Below are positions 18,790-27,408 of a DNA stretch of 64,000 bases, piece after piece; the stretch's first letter is position 1, and the number at the start of each line of letters is the position of its first letter. This DNA comes from Novosphingobium sp. Fuku2-ISO-50 (GTDB taxonomy: Bacteria; Pseudomonadota; Alphaproteobacteria; Sphingomonadales; Sphingomonadaceae), in NCBI RefSeq assembly GCF_001519055.1, contig NZ_KQ954290.1, forward strand, positions 67,997 through 131,996, read 5' to 3'. A program made the translations under genes and the position numbers. Below the pieces are notes generated by a model, which had not been told where the DNA came from, ran no database searches, and saw only the letters and a program-made list of their open reading frames with translations.

Positions 18790-19501
18790 CCCACACTGCT
18801 CCATTGGCAAAGGCGGCATCCGCGCCTGCGAGGTGGACGGCGGTCCGCGCGATGAACGCCGGATCGCCCAACTGGCGCACGGGGATGGTCTCCACCGTCG
18901 CGGCCAGCTTGTCGGCGGGAACCAGCGCGCGGACACTGGGCAGATCGAGCGGCCCGGGGGCGATCGCGGCGACGCTGATCCCAAAGGGTGCAAGATCGCG
19001 CGCAAAGACTTTGGTCAGCGTGATGATCCCGCCCTTGCTCGCGGCATAATGCGCGCCGGTCGCGGTGCCGCCGTTCTGCCCGGCAAGGCTGGCGATATTG
19101 ACGATCCGGCCAAACCCGCGCTCCTTGAAATAGCGCCCGAACACCTGGCATCCAAAGAACGTGCCATGCAGATTGACTTCGAGCACGCGGGCAAATTCGT
19201 CGGGTGTGATGTCGAGCACCGGGCGAACCACGGTGATCACTGCGTTGTTGACCAGAACCTCGACCGAGCCCCAGCGCGCGACGACTGCATCGCGCGCAGC
19301 GACAAAGCTGTCGGGGCTGGTCACATCCAGCGCCACGGCAAACGTCGTGGTGCCGCCGGGATCCAGCCGATCGGCGAGCGCCGCAGCCCCGGCGAGATTG
19401 ATGTCGGAAATCGCCACGCGATACCCTGCGGCATGAAATGCGCGCACCAGGGCTTCGCCCAGCCCTTGCGCGCCGCCGGTAACAAGAACGGTTCCTGCCA
19501 C
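18761..19501 (-). CDS. iacE: Short-chain dehydrogenase, IacE-like
   Basis: A 246-residue classical SDR with the cofactor motif TGGAQGLG (residues 8-15), NNA at 85-87, catalytic Asn110, Ser138, Tyr152 and Lys156 (YAASK). In the known indole-acetate pathway IacE is an SDR acting on an oxidised indole intermediate. The start is GTG at 19501, two bases after the preceding stop, so the genes are tightly coupled. SDR substrate specificity cannot be read from these motifs; the assignment depends on the iac-like neighbourhood. Confidence 0.7.
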   Translation of the reverse strand: MAGTVLVTGGAQGLGEALVRAFHAAGYRVAISDINLAGAAALADRLDPGGTTTFAVALDVTSPDSFVAARDAVVARWGSVEVLVNNAVITVVRPVLDITPDEFARVLEVNLHGTFFGCQVFGRYFKERGFGRIVNIASLAGQNGGTATGAHYAASKGGIITLTKVFARDLAPFGISVAAIAPGPLDLPSVRALVPADKLAATVETIPVRQLGDPAFIARTAVHLAGADAAFANGAVWDANGGLFMR

Positions 19502-19503
19502 GA

Positions 19504-19866
19504 TCAAAGCTCCGGAATCACGAGTTCGCGACCAAGGCGTGCTTCGAGCCGGATATATTTCCACAGCCGGTATTCCTCGACATGGATCGTGCGCAAAAGG
19601 TTGCACGCCGCGACCACCGCATCGCGATCGGGAAAATCGGCTAGGATGTAAAACGTCCAGGGCCAGCCGGTCGGCGATGTGCCGACCATGGTCTGATCGT
19701 CATCGATCGTGCCGATGATGGCAACGCCCGGAATATCGCGAATGCCGCGCAGCAATTCGCCGGTCGCGGTCCAGACTTTGCCGATTTCGGTCGACGGCAG
19801 ATCGAAAAAGCCCTGAAGCACCGCGCCGCACAGCAGCACGCGCAACGGGAGGCGGGTATCGGTCAT
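19504..19866 (-). CDS. iacB: Small conserved protein, IacB-like
   Basis: A 120-residue soluble protein without a signal peptide or membrane segment. Visible blocks are LRVLLCGAVLQGFFDLP, GVAIIGTIDDDQTMVGTSP, GWPWTFYILADFPDRDAVVAACNLLRT and EEYRLWKYIRLEARLGREL. The alternating strand/helix pattern suggests a dimeric alpha-beta barrel fold. It lies between the iacA- and iacE-like genes, where iac clusters carry the functionally unassigned iacB, and its length is right. I match it from position and general appearance only. It could be a cofactor-free oxygenase, an isomerase or a structural helper. Confidence 0.55.
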   Translation of the reverse strand: MTDTRLPLRVLLCGAVLQGFFDLPSTEIGKVWTATGELLRGIRDIPGVAIIGTIDDDQTMVGTSPTGWPWTFYILADFPDRDAVVAACNLLRTIHVEEYRLWKYIRLEARLGRELVIPEL

Positions 19867-19898
19867 GAATTGGATCCTCTCTCGGAAAATGCGTGCGG

Positions 19899-21053
19899 TC
19901 AGGGAAAGCCGGGGGGCGGCGTGAGGCCGAACAGCACTTTGCCCACACTCTGGAAAGTGCCGTCCGCCAGGAAAGCATGCTGCGGCACGATCAGCGCATC
20001 GCGCAAGTAATGCGCAACGGGATGGCTTTCAAAGATCCCGCTGGTCCCGCTCATGCGATAGACCGCATACGTCACGTCTTCGCCGACCCGTGCAGCATGG
20101 CTCGCCGCAAGGCGCAGCATGGCCTGTTGCCGCACGCTGACCGGATCGCCCTTTTGCAGCGTGGCATAGGCATCGTCGGTCGCTTCGTAGAAAAACGCCC
20201 GCGCCGAACGCAGCTGCGCCTCCGCCCGGGCAAGGTCGGTCTGAACATTGGCACGATCGGCCAGCACCGGCGCTCCGGTAATCGAGGTCCGCCCGCCCGC
20301 ATAAGCCAAAAGCTCGTCGATCGCAGCGCGCCCGACGCCCAGCGCGACCACTGCCAGCACTTGCGCCGCCAGCGACATCGCCGGATAGCGATAGAGCGGA
20401 CCATCGAGATTGGGCTTTGCCCCCCGCACAAACGTCCATTCGCGCGGCACCACGACTTTGTCGACAACGACATCATGGCTGCCCGTGCCCTTGAGCCCTA
20501 TCACATCCCAGTTACGCTCGATCCGGACCCGTTCGGCCGGCATGACCGCGACCAGCGGCAGCCCGCCGGTATCGCTGCCGCCATCGACCTTGATGCCGAC
20601 GCCGATATAGTCGGCCCCGGTCGAACCGCTGCCCCAGCTCCAGCGCCCCGATACCTCGAGCCCGCCCTCGACCGGGAGGGCCGGCTGGGGCGGAAAGATC
20701 ATGCCCGAAAAGATCGAGTCAGGCCCCTTGGCATACATTTGCGCCTGGGTTTCGACCGGCAGCGAGGCGAGATACATCGCCGAAACGCCAAAGCTTGCGA
20801 CCCAGCCCGTCGATCCGTCGGCGGCAGAGATCTTTTCGATCAGACGCAGAAATTCGCTCGGCGACACTTCGTCTCCGCCAAACCGCTTTGCGACGCAGGC
20901 CCGATAGACCCCGGCGGATTTGAGCAGTTCGACAACATCGGCGCTGATCTGCTGATTGGCGGCGAATTCGCCGCGCCGCGCTCGTGCAGCGGCCAACAGC
21001 TTTGCCAGGGCATCGCCGGAGGTCTGCATCGGTTGCACTTCAAGGACGGCCAT
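19899..21053 (-). CDS. iacA: Acyl-CoA-dehydrogenase-fold flavin monooxygenase, IacA-like
   Basis: A 384-residue class D flavoprotein of the HsaA/DszC/IacA type: helical N-domain (LKSAGVYRACVAKRFGGDEVSPSEF), beta domain (GGLEVSGRWSWGSGSTGADYIG) and C-terminal helical domain. It would use reduced flavin from the adjacent flavin reductase to oxygenate the indole ring of indole-3-acetate, the first step of the iac pathway. The ATG at 21053 has AAGGGG upstream. It heads the minus-strand run iacA-B-E-G and is divergent from the iacI-like gene. Another aromatic oxygenase of the same fold is possible, but the linked iacB, E, G, C, D, H and I homologues argue for IacA. Confidence 0.72.
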   Translation of the reverse strand: MAVLEVQPMQTSGDALAKLLAAARARRGEFAANQQISADVVELLKSAGVYRACVAKRFGGDEVSPSEFLRLIEKISAADGSTGWVASFGVSAMYLASLPVETQAQMYAKGPDSIFSGMIFPPQPALPVEGGLEVSGRWSWGSGSTGADYIGVGIKVDGGSDTGGLPLVAVMPAERVRIERNWDVIGLKGTGSHDVVVDKVVVPREWTFVRGAKPNLDGPLYRYPAMSLAAQVLAVVALGVGRAAIDELLAYAGGRTSITGAPVLADRANVQTDLARAEAQLRSARAFFYEATDDAYATLQKGDPVSVRQQAMLRLAASHAARVGEDVTYAVYRMSGTSGIFESHPVAHYLRDALIVPQHAFLADGTFQSVGKVLFGLTPPPGFP

Positions 21054-21340
21054 GATCACCCCTTTCGTCGCGGGCGGGCAGGCCCGACAGGGGGCTTGGT
21101 CCCCCAATCCGGGCGCAGCCGCTATGCGACAAGCGCAAGCAATCGCCGCGATCCGAAAAATGCGGGAAACCCCGAAATTGCCGGATCGGCGCCCACGGGA
21201 GCGCCCGCTTGCGCCGCCACGCGCAAGCCATGGCCAATTCGCGAAGCAAAGCTGCGCCGCAGTGCGCCGGCCGCGTGACGGCGGCCCGCCGACCGCGCAA
21301 GGCTGCGGATCATCTTCGTTCAGCAAGAAAGGATCCCATC

Positions 21341-21901
21341 GTGGACGACATCACTGCCGCACTTGCCGCGTTGCAAAGTCAGGTCGCCCGGCTCGAAGCC
21401 GAATCCGCCGCCCGCAGGCTTCTGGCGCGCTATATGTTCCTGTGCGATTCCCCTTTGCCCGAAGCAGGCATGGCGCCCGAGGACCGCGCCGCCGCGATCG
21501 GCGCCCTGTTTACCGAAGATGCGATGTGGCAAGGCGTCGGCGGCGCGCATGGCGCGCAATTCGGCGCGCATCGGGGCCCTGCGGAAATTGCGGCGCACAT
21601 GCGCAAATTCTATGCAGCCGAAAACCCACGGCAGATCTTCAACACCCATTACCTGACCGCCGAGCAGCTTTTTGCCGAAAGCGGCGACCGTGCCGAAGGC
21701 AACTGGGTGCAATTCCAGCCGTGGGTCCATGATGACGGATCCTCGCTGATCCGGTCGAGCCGCCTCCATGTCCGGTTCCGCAAGACGGACGCCGGATGGC
21801 GCATTTCGCAGTATCGCACCGAGAATCTGTTCATCGGCAAGCTGCCCGACAACTGGGCCCAGACGCTGATCGCAAGGTCGGTACTCATGGCGACGGCGTA
21901 A
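21341..21901 (+). CDS. iacI: SnoaL/NTF2-like protein, IacI-like
   Basis: A 186-residue protein of the NTF2/SnoaL fold with the usual pattern: N-terminal helix (LAALQSQVARLEAESAARRLLARYM), FTEDAMWQGVG, the central IFNTHYLTAEQL and the C-terminal WRISQYRTENLF. It starts at GTG 21341, preceded by AAAGGA. It is divergent from iacA across 287 bp. IacI in known clusters is a small protein of this type with an accessory or isomerase-like role in indole-acetate oxidation. The family also contains dehydratases and dioxygenase small subunits, so the reaction is uncertain. Confidence 0.65.
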   Translation: MDDITAALAALQSQVARLEAESAARRLLARYMFLCDSPLPEAGMAPEDRAAAIGALFTEDAMWQGVGGAHGAQFGAHRGPAEIAAHMRKFYAAENPRQIFNTHYLTAEQLFAESGDRAEGNWVQFQPWVHDDGSSLIRSSRLHVRFRKTDAGWRISQYRTENLFIGKLPDNWAQTLIARSVLMATA

Positions 21902-21904
21902 CGG

Positions 21905-21941
21905 AAAAGGGCGCGACGGGATCAACCGCCGCGCCCCTTTT
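21905..21941. terminator. Bidirectional terminator between iacI and the TonB receptor gene
   Basis: AAAAGGGCGCG at 21905-21915 pairs with CGCGCCCCTTTT at 21930-21941, with short inner pairing CGG/CCG. A-tract and T-tract flanks make it work on both strands between the convergent genes. Confidence 0.75.
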
Positions 21942-21964
21942 GCATGACGTCGCGGAAAGAAAAC

Positions 21965-24343
21965 TCAGAACTTGCGGCGCACTTCGACCTGCCATTCACG
22001 GCCACGGTTATAGACGCCCTCGATCAACCCCGAAGCGCTGGTATCGGCATAGCCGCTGACCAGATAGCGCTTGTCGAAGATGTCCTTCATCCCGGCGCTC
22101 ACCGTCCACAGCGCGCTGTTGTCGGTATAGCTGATGCCCGCATTCCACAGGCCATAGCCGGACTGGTGCAATTGCGGGGTATTGAGCGCGTCGAGATAGG
22201 TGTCCGAACGATAGGACCAGTCGATCCGGGGCACGATCTTGCCCAGGGCGGTGTGCGCGGTATAGGACAGCCCCGTCGACAGCGACCATTTCGGCGCGTT
22301 GACGAACTTGCTGTTGAGGTTGACGAGGCCGGTCCCGACCGGGATGTTGCCCGCCACGGTCTGCAGGATGATCCCGCCGCTGGCCGCCAGGTACTTCGCA
22401 TCGAGATACCCCAACGAGGCATTGAGATCGAAGCCACCGCCGACTTTGGCGCTTGCCTCGCCCTCGACGCCGCGAATGCGCGCCTTGGCCGCGTTCATCG
22501 TGAAAGGGTTGGGCAGCCCCGGCGACAGGACATTGAGCTGGATGTTCTTGTAGTCGGTCTGAAACGCGGCAAGATTGAGCCGCAAGCGCCGATCGAACAG
22601 TTCGCTTTTCAGCCCGGCTTCATAGACCTTGACATATTCGGGCGCGAACGCGGGCGGCGCGATGAACGGCGGTCCGGCAAGCCGCTGGGTAAACCCGCCC
22701 GACTTGAACCCGTCGCTGTAATTGGCATAGGCCATGATGTCGCGGGCCAGCTTGTACGACACGTTGCCAAGGAAATTGGTCTCGGTGTTGTGAATGTGCC
22801 CGACCGCGCCCGGCAGTACCTGCGGCGTTCCTGCGGGCAGGATCTGCGTCGCGCTGGCCACGAAATCGGTCAGGTAGTATTCGTCGGGAATGAAGTTCTT
22901 GTTTTCCGAAGTGTGGCGGATGCCCCCGGTGACCGACAACGCCTGGGTCAGGTTGATCGTCGCCTGACCATAGCCGGCCAGACTGTTGTTTTGAACCGCG
23001 CCGCCGCTGAGCAGGCTGCCGATCGAAAAATCGACATAGTTCGCATCGGTGCCGTTTTCATGGAAATAATAGGCGCCCGCCGCCCAGTGAACCAGCTTCG
23101 AGGTGCCGGTGATCTGAAATTCCTGCGAAAACTGGCGCTGGTTATAATAGTCCGCCGTGCGGTCGATCACGATCGGGCTGTGATCGTGATCGTCGGTGAA
23201 ATAGGAATCAAGGCTGCGCCAGGCGGTGATCGTCTTGACCGCGATGTCGCTGCCCAGCACCGGTTCGGGCACTTGCCAGGTCGCGGTGACGGTCAGGCCG
23301 AACACATCGGCGTTGGATACCGCCGGCCCCGTGCCATAATCCTTGCCGTTCTTGCTGACCCATTGACTGTTGTAGCAGACCGCCGCTGCGGGATTGGCGC
23401 CGCACGTCGCGCCTTGCAGCACGTTGTTGTTGTATGCCGGAAACGCAGCATCGGGAAAGGCTGCGAGCAGTTGTTCGGCAGCGCTGTGTTCGCGGTTGCG
23501 TTGTTTTTCGATCGAGATGTCGATCGTAAAATCGTCGGTCGGCAACAGGCGCACATCGCCGCGCACGGCAAACTTGTTTTCGTTGCCAAGGTCGATCCCG
23601 TCGCTGGCGCGGGTCAGATAGCCATTGCGCGTGCGCGAAAAGAAGGTGACCTTGGTCAGGATCTTGTCCGAAATCGGCGCGTCGAGCGTACCCTTGAACT
23701 GGAGCAGCATGTCCGAGCCGAGCGTGGCCGAGACATCGCCGCCGAGATCCTTCGACGGTTTCCTGGTCGTCAGCGAGATCGCGCCGCCGATCGTGTTGCG
23801 CCCGAACAGCGTGCCCTGCGGCCCGCGCAGAACCTCGATGCTGTCGACATCGACCAGTTGCAGCAGCGATCCGACCGATCGCGCGATATAGACGCCGTCG
23901 ACATAGATCCCCACGCCCGGCTCGGTATTCTGGGTAAAGTCGGTCTGGCCGATCCCGCGAATGAAATAGGATGCCGAAGCGCTGCTGCCGCCGATCGGCG
24001 CGGTTTCGCTGATGACGAGATTGGGAACGACCTTGTCGATTCCGGAAACCGACGAAATCTGCCGCTGCTCAAGCGATCCGCCGGAAAAAGCCGAGATCGA
24101 GATCGGCGTATCCTGAAGATTTTCCTTCGTTTTGCGCGCAGTCACGGTAATCGTTTCGAGCCCACCGCCCGAATTTTCCCCACCGCCCGAATTTGCCCCA
24201 CCGCCCGAATTTGCCGATGCAGACGCGGGCGTTGCGCCATCGGCTTCGGCATGGGCGTTGTGAACAAGAACCGGCGCGGCAGTGCCCAGAAATACAGCAA
24301 GCGCAAGACGAGACCGCGATGCACGGCGAGACAATTTGATCAT
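21965..24343 (-). CDS. TonB-dependent outer-membrane receptor in the auxin region
   Basis: A 792-residue receptor. The signal peptide ends near HNAHA, and a linker of three NSGGG units precedes the TonB-box/plug start TITVTARKTKENLQDTPISI. The plug signature is SIEVLRGPQGTLFGRNTIGGAISLTTRKP, and the barrel ends in GREWQVEVRRKF. The start is ATG at 24343; GTG at 24355 would add four residues. It lies between the iacI-like and aldehyde dehydrogenase genes, so it may bring indolic or aromatic substrates across the outer membrane. Terminators on both sides suggest a separate transcript. Confidence 0.9.
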   Translation of the reverse strand: MIKLSRRASRSRLALAVFLGTAAPVLVHNAHAEADGATPASASANSGGGANSGGGENSGGGLETITVTARKTKENLQDTPISISAFSGGSLEQRQISSVSGIDKVVPNLVISETAPIGGSSASASYFIRGIGQTDFTQNTEPGVGIYVDGVYIARSVGSLLQLVDVDSIEVLRGPQGTLFGRNTIGGAISLTTRKPSKDLGGDVSATLGSDMLLQFKGTLDAPISDKILTKVTFFSRTRNGYLTRASDGIDLGNENKFAVRGDVRLLPTDDFTIDISIEKQRNREHSAAEQLLAAFPDAAFPAYNNNVLQGATCGANPAAAVCYNSQWVSKNGKDYGTGPAVSNADVFGLTVTATWQVPEPVLGSDIAVKTITAWRSLDSYFTDDHDHSPIVIDRTADYYNQRQFSQEFQITGTSKLVHWAAGAYYFHENGTDANYVDFSIGSLLSGGAVQNNSLAGYGQATINLTQALSVTGGIRHTSENKNFIPDEYYLTDFVASATQILPAGTPQVLPGAVGHIHNTETNFLGNVSYKLARDIMAYANYSDGFKSGGFTQRLAGPPFIAPPAFAPEYVKVYEAGLKSELFDRRLRLNLAAFQTDYKNIQLNVLSPGLPNPFTMNAAKARIRGVEGEASAKVGGGFDLNASLGYLDAKYLAASGGIILQTVAGNIPVGTGLVNLNSKFVNAPKWSLSTGLSYTAHTALGKIVPRIDWSYRSDTYLDALNTPQLHQSGYGLWNAGISYTDNSALWTVSAGMKDIFDKRYLVSGYADTSASGLIEGVYNRGREWQVEVRRKF
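24161..24214 (-). repeat. 18-bp tandem repeat x3 (NSGGG linker)
   Basis: Three 18-bp units of the form CCCACCGCCCGAATTTGC (first copy with one change) encode three consecutive NSGGG-x units between the signal peptide and the plug of the TonB receptor. Confidence 0.95.
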
Positions 24344-24560
24344 TTCTACCCCCACTTGGCGAGTTGCCCGGGCAAGTTGTGCAAAGACATTTGCCTGCCC
24401 GGGAGTTGCTCACGGCTCTAACCGGATGGTGGCCGTGTTGTGGGATTGAGCATCCTGATTTGGCCCGATGCCTGCTATACGCAATCGGCAAGACCTATAC
24501 GTGTTCAGCAAGCAACCCCGCCCGCGCCTACAAGGCTTTTTCGGGGCGCCCTCACATGAC

Positions 24561-24598
24561 AAAAAGAGCGCGAAACGCAGCGGTTTCGCGCTCTTTTT
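24561..24598. terminator. Strong intrinsic terminator after the aldehyde dehydrogenase
   Basis: GAGCGCGAAAC (24566-24576) pairs perfectly with GTTTCGCGCTC (24583-24593) around a 6-nt loop and is flanked by AAAAA and TTTTT. It lies 34 bp downstream of the aldehyde dehydrogenase stop on the minus strand and upstream of the TonB receptor, so it separates the two units. Confidence 0.85.
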
Positions 24599-24632
24599 CA
24601 AAAAGCCCAAAGCGGCCAACGCATGCTGACGA

Positions 24633-26141
24633 TCAGAGCAGCGTGCAGGTCACCGTCTTGGCTTCGGTGTACAATTCGAGCGGTGCGTGACCGAGTTCGC
24701 GGCCATAGCCGGACATGCGATGACCGCCGAACGGCACTGCCGGATCGAGCAGGTTGTGCGCATTGACCCAGACATTGCCCGCCTTGAATGCGAGCGCAAA
24801 GCGGTTGGCGACGCCCAGGCTTTGAGTCCAGATACTGGCGCCAAGACCAAATCGCGTATCGTTGGCAAGCGCGAGCGCCTCTTCCTCGGTATCGAACGGC
24901 ATCGCGATGACCACCGGGCCAAACACTTCCTCGCGACAGATGGTCATGTCGGGCGTGCCGTCGGCCAGCACCGTCGGGCGATAGAAAAAGCCCGGACCGG
25001 CCACCGCCGTACCGCCTGCGACCAGCCGCGCCCCTTGCGCCAAAGCGCCCTGAACGAAGCCATCGACCCGATCGCGCTGCCGGGCGGAGACCAGCGGCCC
25101 CATCTGCACCGACGGATCGAACCCGTCGCCGACCACCATGCCGTCCGCCAGCGCGCCGAGCCCGGCGAGCACCTCTTCGTAGAGGCTGCGATGGATCAGC
25201 AATCGCGATCCGGCAGTGCAGACCTGGCCCTGGTTGAAGAAAATCGCGCCCGCCGCGCCTTCGACCGCCATCGGCACCGGACAATCACCCATAATCACCA
25301 CCGGGCTCTTGCCCCCCAGTTCCAGACTCAGGCGCTTCATCGTCGCCGCGGCGCGGCGCTGGATGTCCTGACCGGCCTCGGTCGAACCGGTAAAGGCGAT
25401 CTTGTCGACGCCGGGGTGTTCGACCAGTGCCACGCCTGCCGCGCTCGCGCCGGTGACGACATTGACCACCCCTGCCGGAATCCCCGCCTCGGCCACCAGT
25501 CGCGCAAGATAAAGCGCGCCGAGCGGCGTGTCTTCGGCAGGTTTGAGCACCACGGTGCATCCAGCGGCCAACGCGGGCGCGATTTTCCAGATCGCCATGA
25601 CCAGCGGGAAATTCCACGGGATGATCGCGCCGACCACACCCACCGGTTGCCGGATCACGTGCGAGGCAAAGCGCATGGACGGCACATAGTGAAACGACGG
25701 CGTGATCGTGCTGCCCTCGATCTTCGTCGCCCAGCCCGCCATATACCGCGTCGTGTCGACAGCCAGCATGAGATCGCCGTAGCGAGCCATGCCCAGCGTC
25801 TTGCCATTGTCGAGCACTTCGATTTCGGCAAGCGTGGCGGCATCGCGCTCGATCAGGTCGGCAAGGCGCAACAGTGCCCGTTCGCGCTCGACCGGGCGCA
25901 GCCCCGACCAGATCCCGCTGTCGAACGCACGCCGCGCGGCGGCAACGGCCAGCGCGACATCGTCGGCGCCCGCCTCGGCCACGCCGGCGATGGCCGCGCC
26001 GGTCGCCGGGTTGATCACATCGCGCCGCGCGCCGCTGCGTGCGGGGACAGATACCCCGTCGATCACCAGCCCGTGCGTTTCGGCCAGAAACGCACCGGTG
26101 CCCGGCTGAAGGGTCGGAGCTTCGCAAATGGTGTCGGACAT
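24633..26141 (-). CDS. Arylacetaldehyde (phenyl-/indole-acetaldehyde type) dehydrogenase
   Basis: A 502-residue NAD(P)-dependent aldehyde dehydrogenase with the general base glutamate in LELGGKSP and the catalytic cysteine in [12 protein letters not shown]. The cofactor region is [21 protein letters not shown] and FTGSTEAG. The N-terminus, with [12 protein letters not shown], resembles phenylacetaldehyde dehydrogenases of the FeaB group. The start at 26141 has GGAG nine bases upstream. Its place between iac genes and near an aromatic amine dehydrogenase suggests indole-3-acetaldehyde to indole-3-acetate. Divergent from an AraC regulator. The enzyme class is certain; the substrate is inferred. 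Confidence 0.85.
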   Translation of the reverse strand: MSDTICEAPTLQPGTGAFLAETHGLVIDGVSVPARSGARRDVINPATGAAIAGVAEAGADDVALAVAAARRAFDSGIWSGLRPVERERALLRLADLIERDAATLAEIEVLDNGKTLGMARYGDLMLAVDTTRYMAGWATKIEGSTITPSFHYVPSMRFASHVIRQPVGVVGAIIPWNFPLVMAIWKIAPALAAGCTVVLKPAEDTPLGALYLARLVAEAGIPAGVVNVVTGASAAGVALVEHPGVDKIAFTGSTEAGQDIQRRAAATMKRLSLELGGKSPVVIMGDCPVPMAVEGAAGAIFFNQGQVCTAGSRLLIHRSLYEEVLAGLGALADGMVVGDGFDPSVQMGPLVSARQRDRVDGFVQGALAQGARLVAGGTAVAGPGFFYRPTVLADGTPDMTICREEVFGPVVIAMPFDTEEEALALANDTRFGLGASIWTQSLGVANRFALAFKAGNVWVNAHNLLDPAVPFGGHRMSGYGRELGHAPLELYTEAKTVTCTLL

Positions 26142-26151
26142 CGAGAGGGCT

Positions 26152-26175
26152 CCAGTAGCAGTGCCAGTAGCAGCG
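26152..26175. repeat. 12-bp tandem repeat x2 upstream of the aldehyde dehydrogenase
   Basis: CCAGTAGCAGTG is followed at once by CCAGTAGCAGCG (11 of 12 identical), ten bases before the ATG of the minus-strand aldehyde dehydrogenase, in its leader. Confidence 0.75.
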
Positions 26176-26305
26176 AGAGCCGCAGGGATAGGGCGCCGCT
26201 TTCGCCGACCGCTATCCGGATCGCGCAAAGTCCATGCCGATGGCGCAGATGCCGCCGTTTGACGACTTGACAGACGCCCGGGCGAAGTATGTCATTTCGA
26301 TTGCA

Positions 26306-26353
26306 AACCGGATGTCGGTTCCGAAAAATATCATACCGACTGCGCATTCGGTA
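26306..26353. promoter_or_regulatory. Two adjacent inverted repeats with ACCG/CGGT half-sites
   Basis: AACCG-GATGT-CGGTT at 26306-26320 and TACCGA-CTGCGCAT-TCGGTA at 26334-26353 are both perfect inverted repeats sharing ACCG/CGGT half-sites. They lie in the divergent gap between the aldehyde dehydrogenase and the AraC-type gene, so they are candidate binding sites for that regulator. Confidence 0.4.
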
Positions 26354-26408
26354 CGCATGGGTACATCATCATCAACGACGCGCGCATCCTTAACTGAGGG
26401 GTTGGGTC

Positions 26409-27395
26409 ATGCTTGCTGCACTCGCCGATAGCAAGGTTCCGGGAATAAACAGTTTTTATTCCGATCGTGCCGAAAACGTGCATGAAGTCCTGTCAAGGCA
26501 GCTGTCGCGCCATCGCTTTGATTGCGGGCGCCCGGCGGCAATGGATGCCCGAATCTACAGCGCCGAAGTCGGCTCGATCCATCTCGTCGATCTGCAATAC
26601 GGCGCAGACGTCGCCATCGAGGCCCACCTCAGCGAAGCGCATGTCCTGGTCCACCTTGCACTCGACGGCGAAACGACGATGTGGGCCGACGGCGAAAAAT
26701 ACCTGCTGCGCCGCGACGAGATGCTGGTCAGCTCACCCGACCATCCGTTGCGCGTGCACATGACGTCGCAATGCCGCCACCTTGCCGTGCGTCTGCCGGT
26801 GGCGATCTGCACCGAATATATCGGCCAGCAATTGCATATTCCCATCAACCGGCAATTGCGCTTTTACCCCGGCAAGCAGGGCGGGCGCGAATTGCCGCTG
26901 GTCTGGCGCGGCATGCTGCACCATATCGGCGAGCAGCTTCGGCTGGGCCCGGCGATCATGGGCAACCGCCGGGTGCAAAAGCAATATGGCATGTTGCTGG
27001 CCGAATTGCTGCTGGGCAATTATTGCAATTCCTATTCCGAACAGATCGCGCTGCATGGCAACGACATTTCGCCCCGGCATGTCCGCCGTGCGCGCGAAAT
27101 CATTCACCAGTCGCTCGAAGAAACCATCTCGATCAGCGGGCTATCGGCGCAAGTCGGGGTCTCCGTGCGATCGTTGCAAAACGGATTCAAACACTTCCTC
27201 GGCGTCACCCCGCTGGAATATGTCCGGCGTCACCGTCTCGAACGGCTGCATTCCGCGCTGCTCGAAAACAATGGCGAAGCCAACGTGACCGAACTGATGC
27301 TCGAATGCGGCATCGTCAATTTCGGGCGTTACGCCCAATATTATCGCCAGCAATACGGCTGCCTGCCCTCCGAAACGCTGCGCAAGCGGAGTTGA
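26409..27395 (+). CDS. AraC/XylS-family transcriptional activator
   Basis: A 328-residue regulator. The N-terminal part (VHLALDGETTMWADGEKYLLRRDEMLVSSPDHP) fits an AraC-type cupin-like effector domain. The C-terminal 100 residues hold two helix-turn-helix motifs: ISISGLSAQVGVSVRSLQNGFKHFLG, then the second helix pair with NVTELMLECGIVNFGRYAQYYRQQYG. The ATG at 26409 has GAGGGG upstream. It is divergent from the arylacetaldehyde dehydrogenase and probably activates it and neighbouring catabolic genes. The architecture is that of XylS/FeaR-like activators. Typical iac clusters use a MarR protein instead; none is seen here. Confidence 0.88.
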   Translation: MLAALADSKVPGINSFYSDRAENVHEVLSRQLSRHRFDCGRPAAMDARIYSAEVGSIHLVDLQYGADVAIEAHLSEAHVLVHLALDGETTMWADGEKYLLRRDEMLVSSPDHPLRVHMTSQCRHLAVRLPVAICTEYIGQQLHIPINRQLRFYPGKQGGRELPLVWRGMLHHIGEQLRLGPAIMGNRRVQKQYGMLLAELLLGNYCNSYSEQIALHGNDISPRHVRRAREIIHQSLEETISISGLSAQVGVSVRSLQNGFKHFLGVTPLEYVRRHRLERLHSALLENNGEANVTELMLECGIVNFGRYAQYYRQQYGCLPSETLRKRS

Positions 27396-27408
27396 AAGAA
27401 GCGCGCCG

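Noticed and set aside
21090..21105. GGGGG-CCCCC hairpin between iacA and iacI as an operator
   Set aside because: Only five base pairs of a simple G/C run; a similar one occurs at 61085-61101, and neither is convincing.
21944..24421. 825-codon plus-strand open frame opposite the TonB receptor in the auxin region
   Set aside because: The minus strand encodes a full TonB receptor with signal peptide, plug and C-terminal signature; the plus frame has none.
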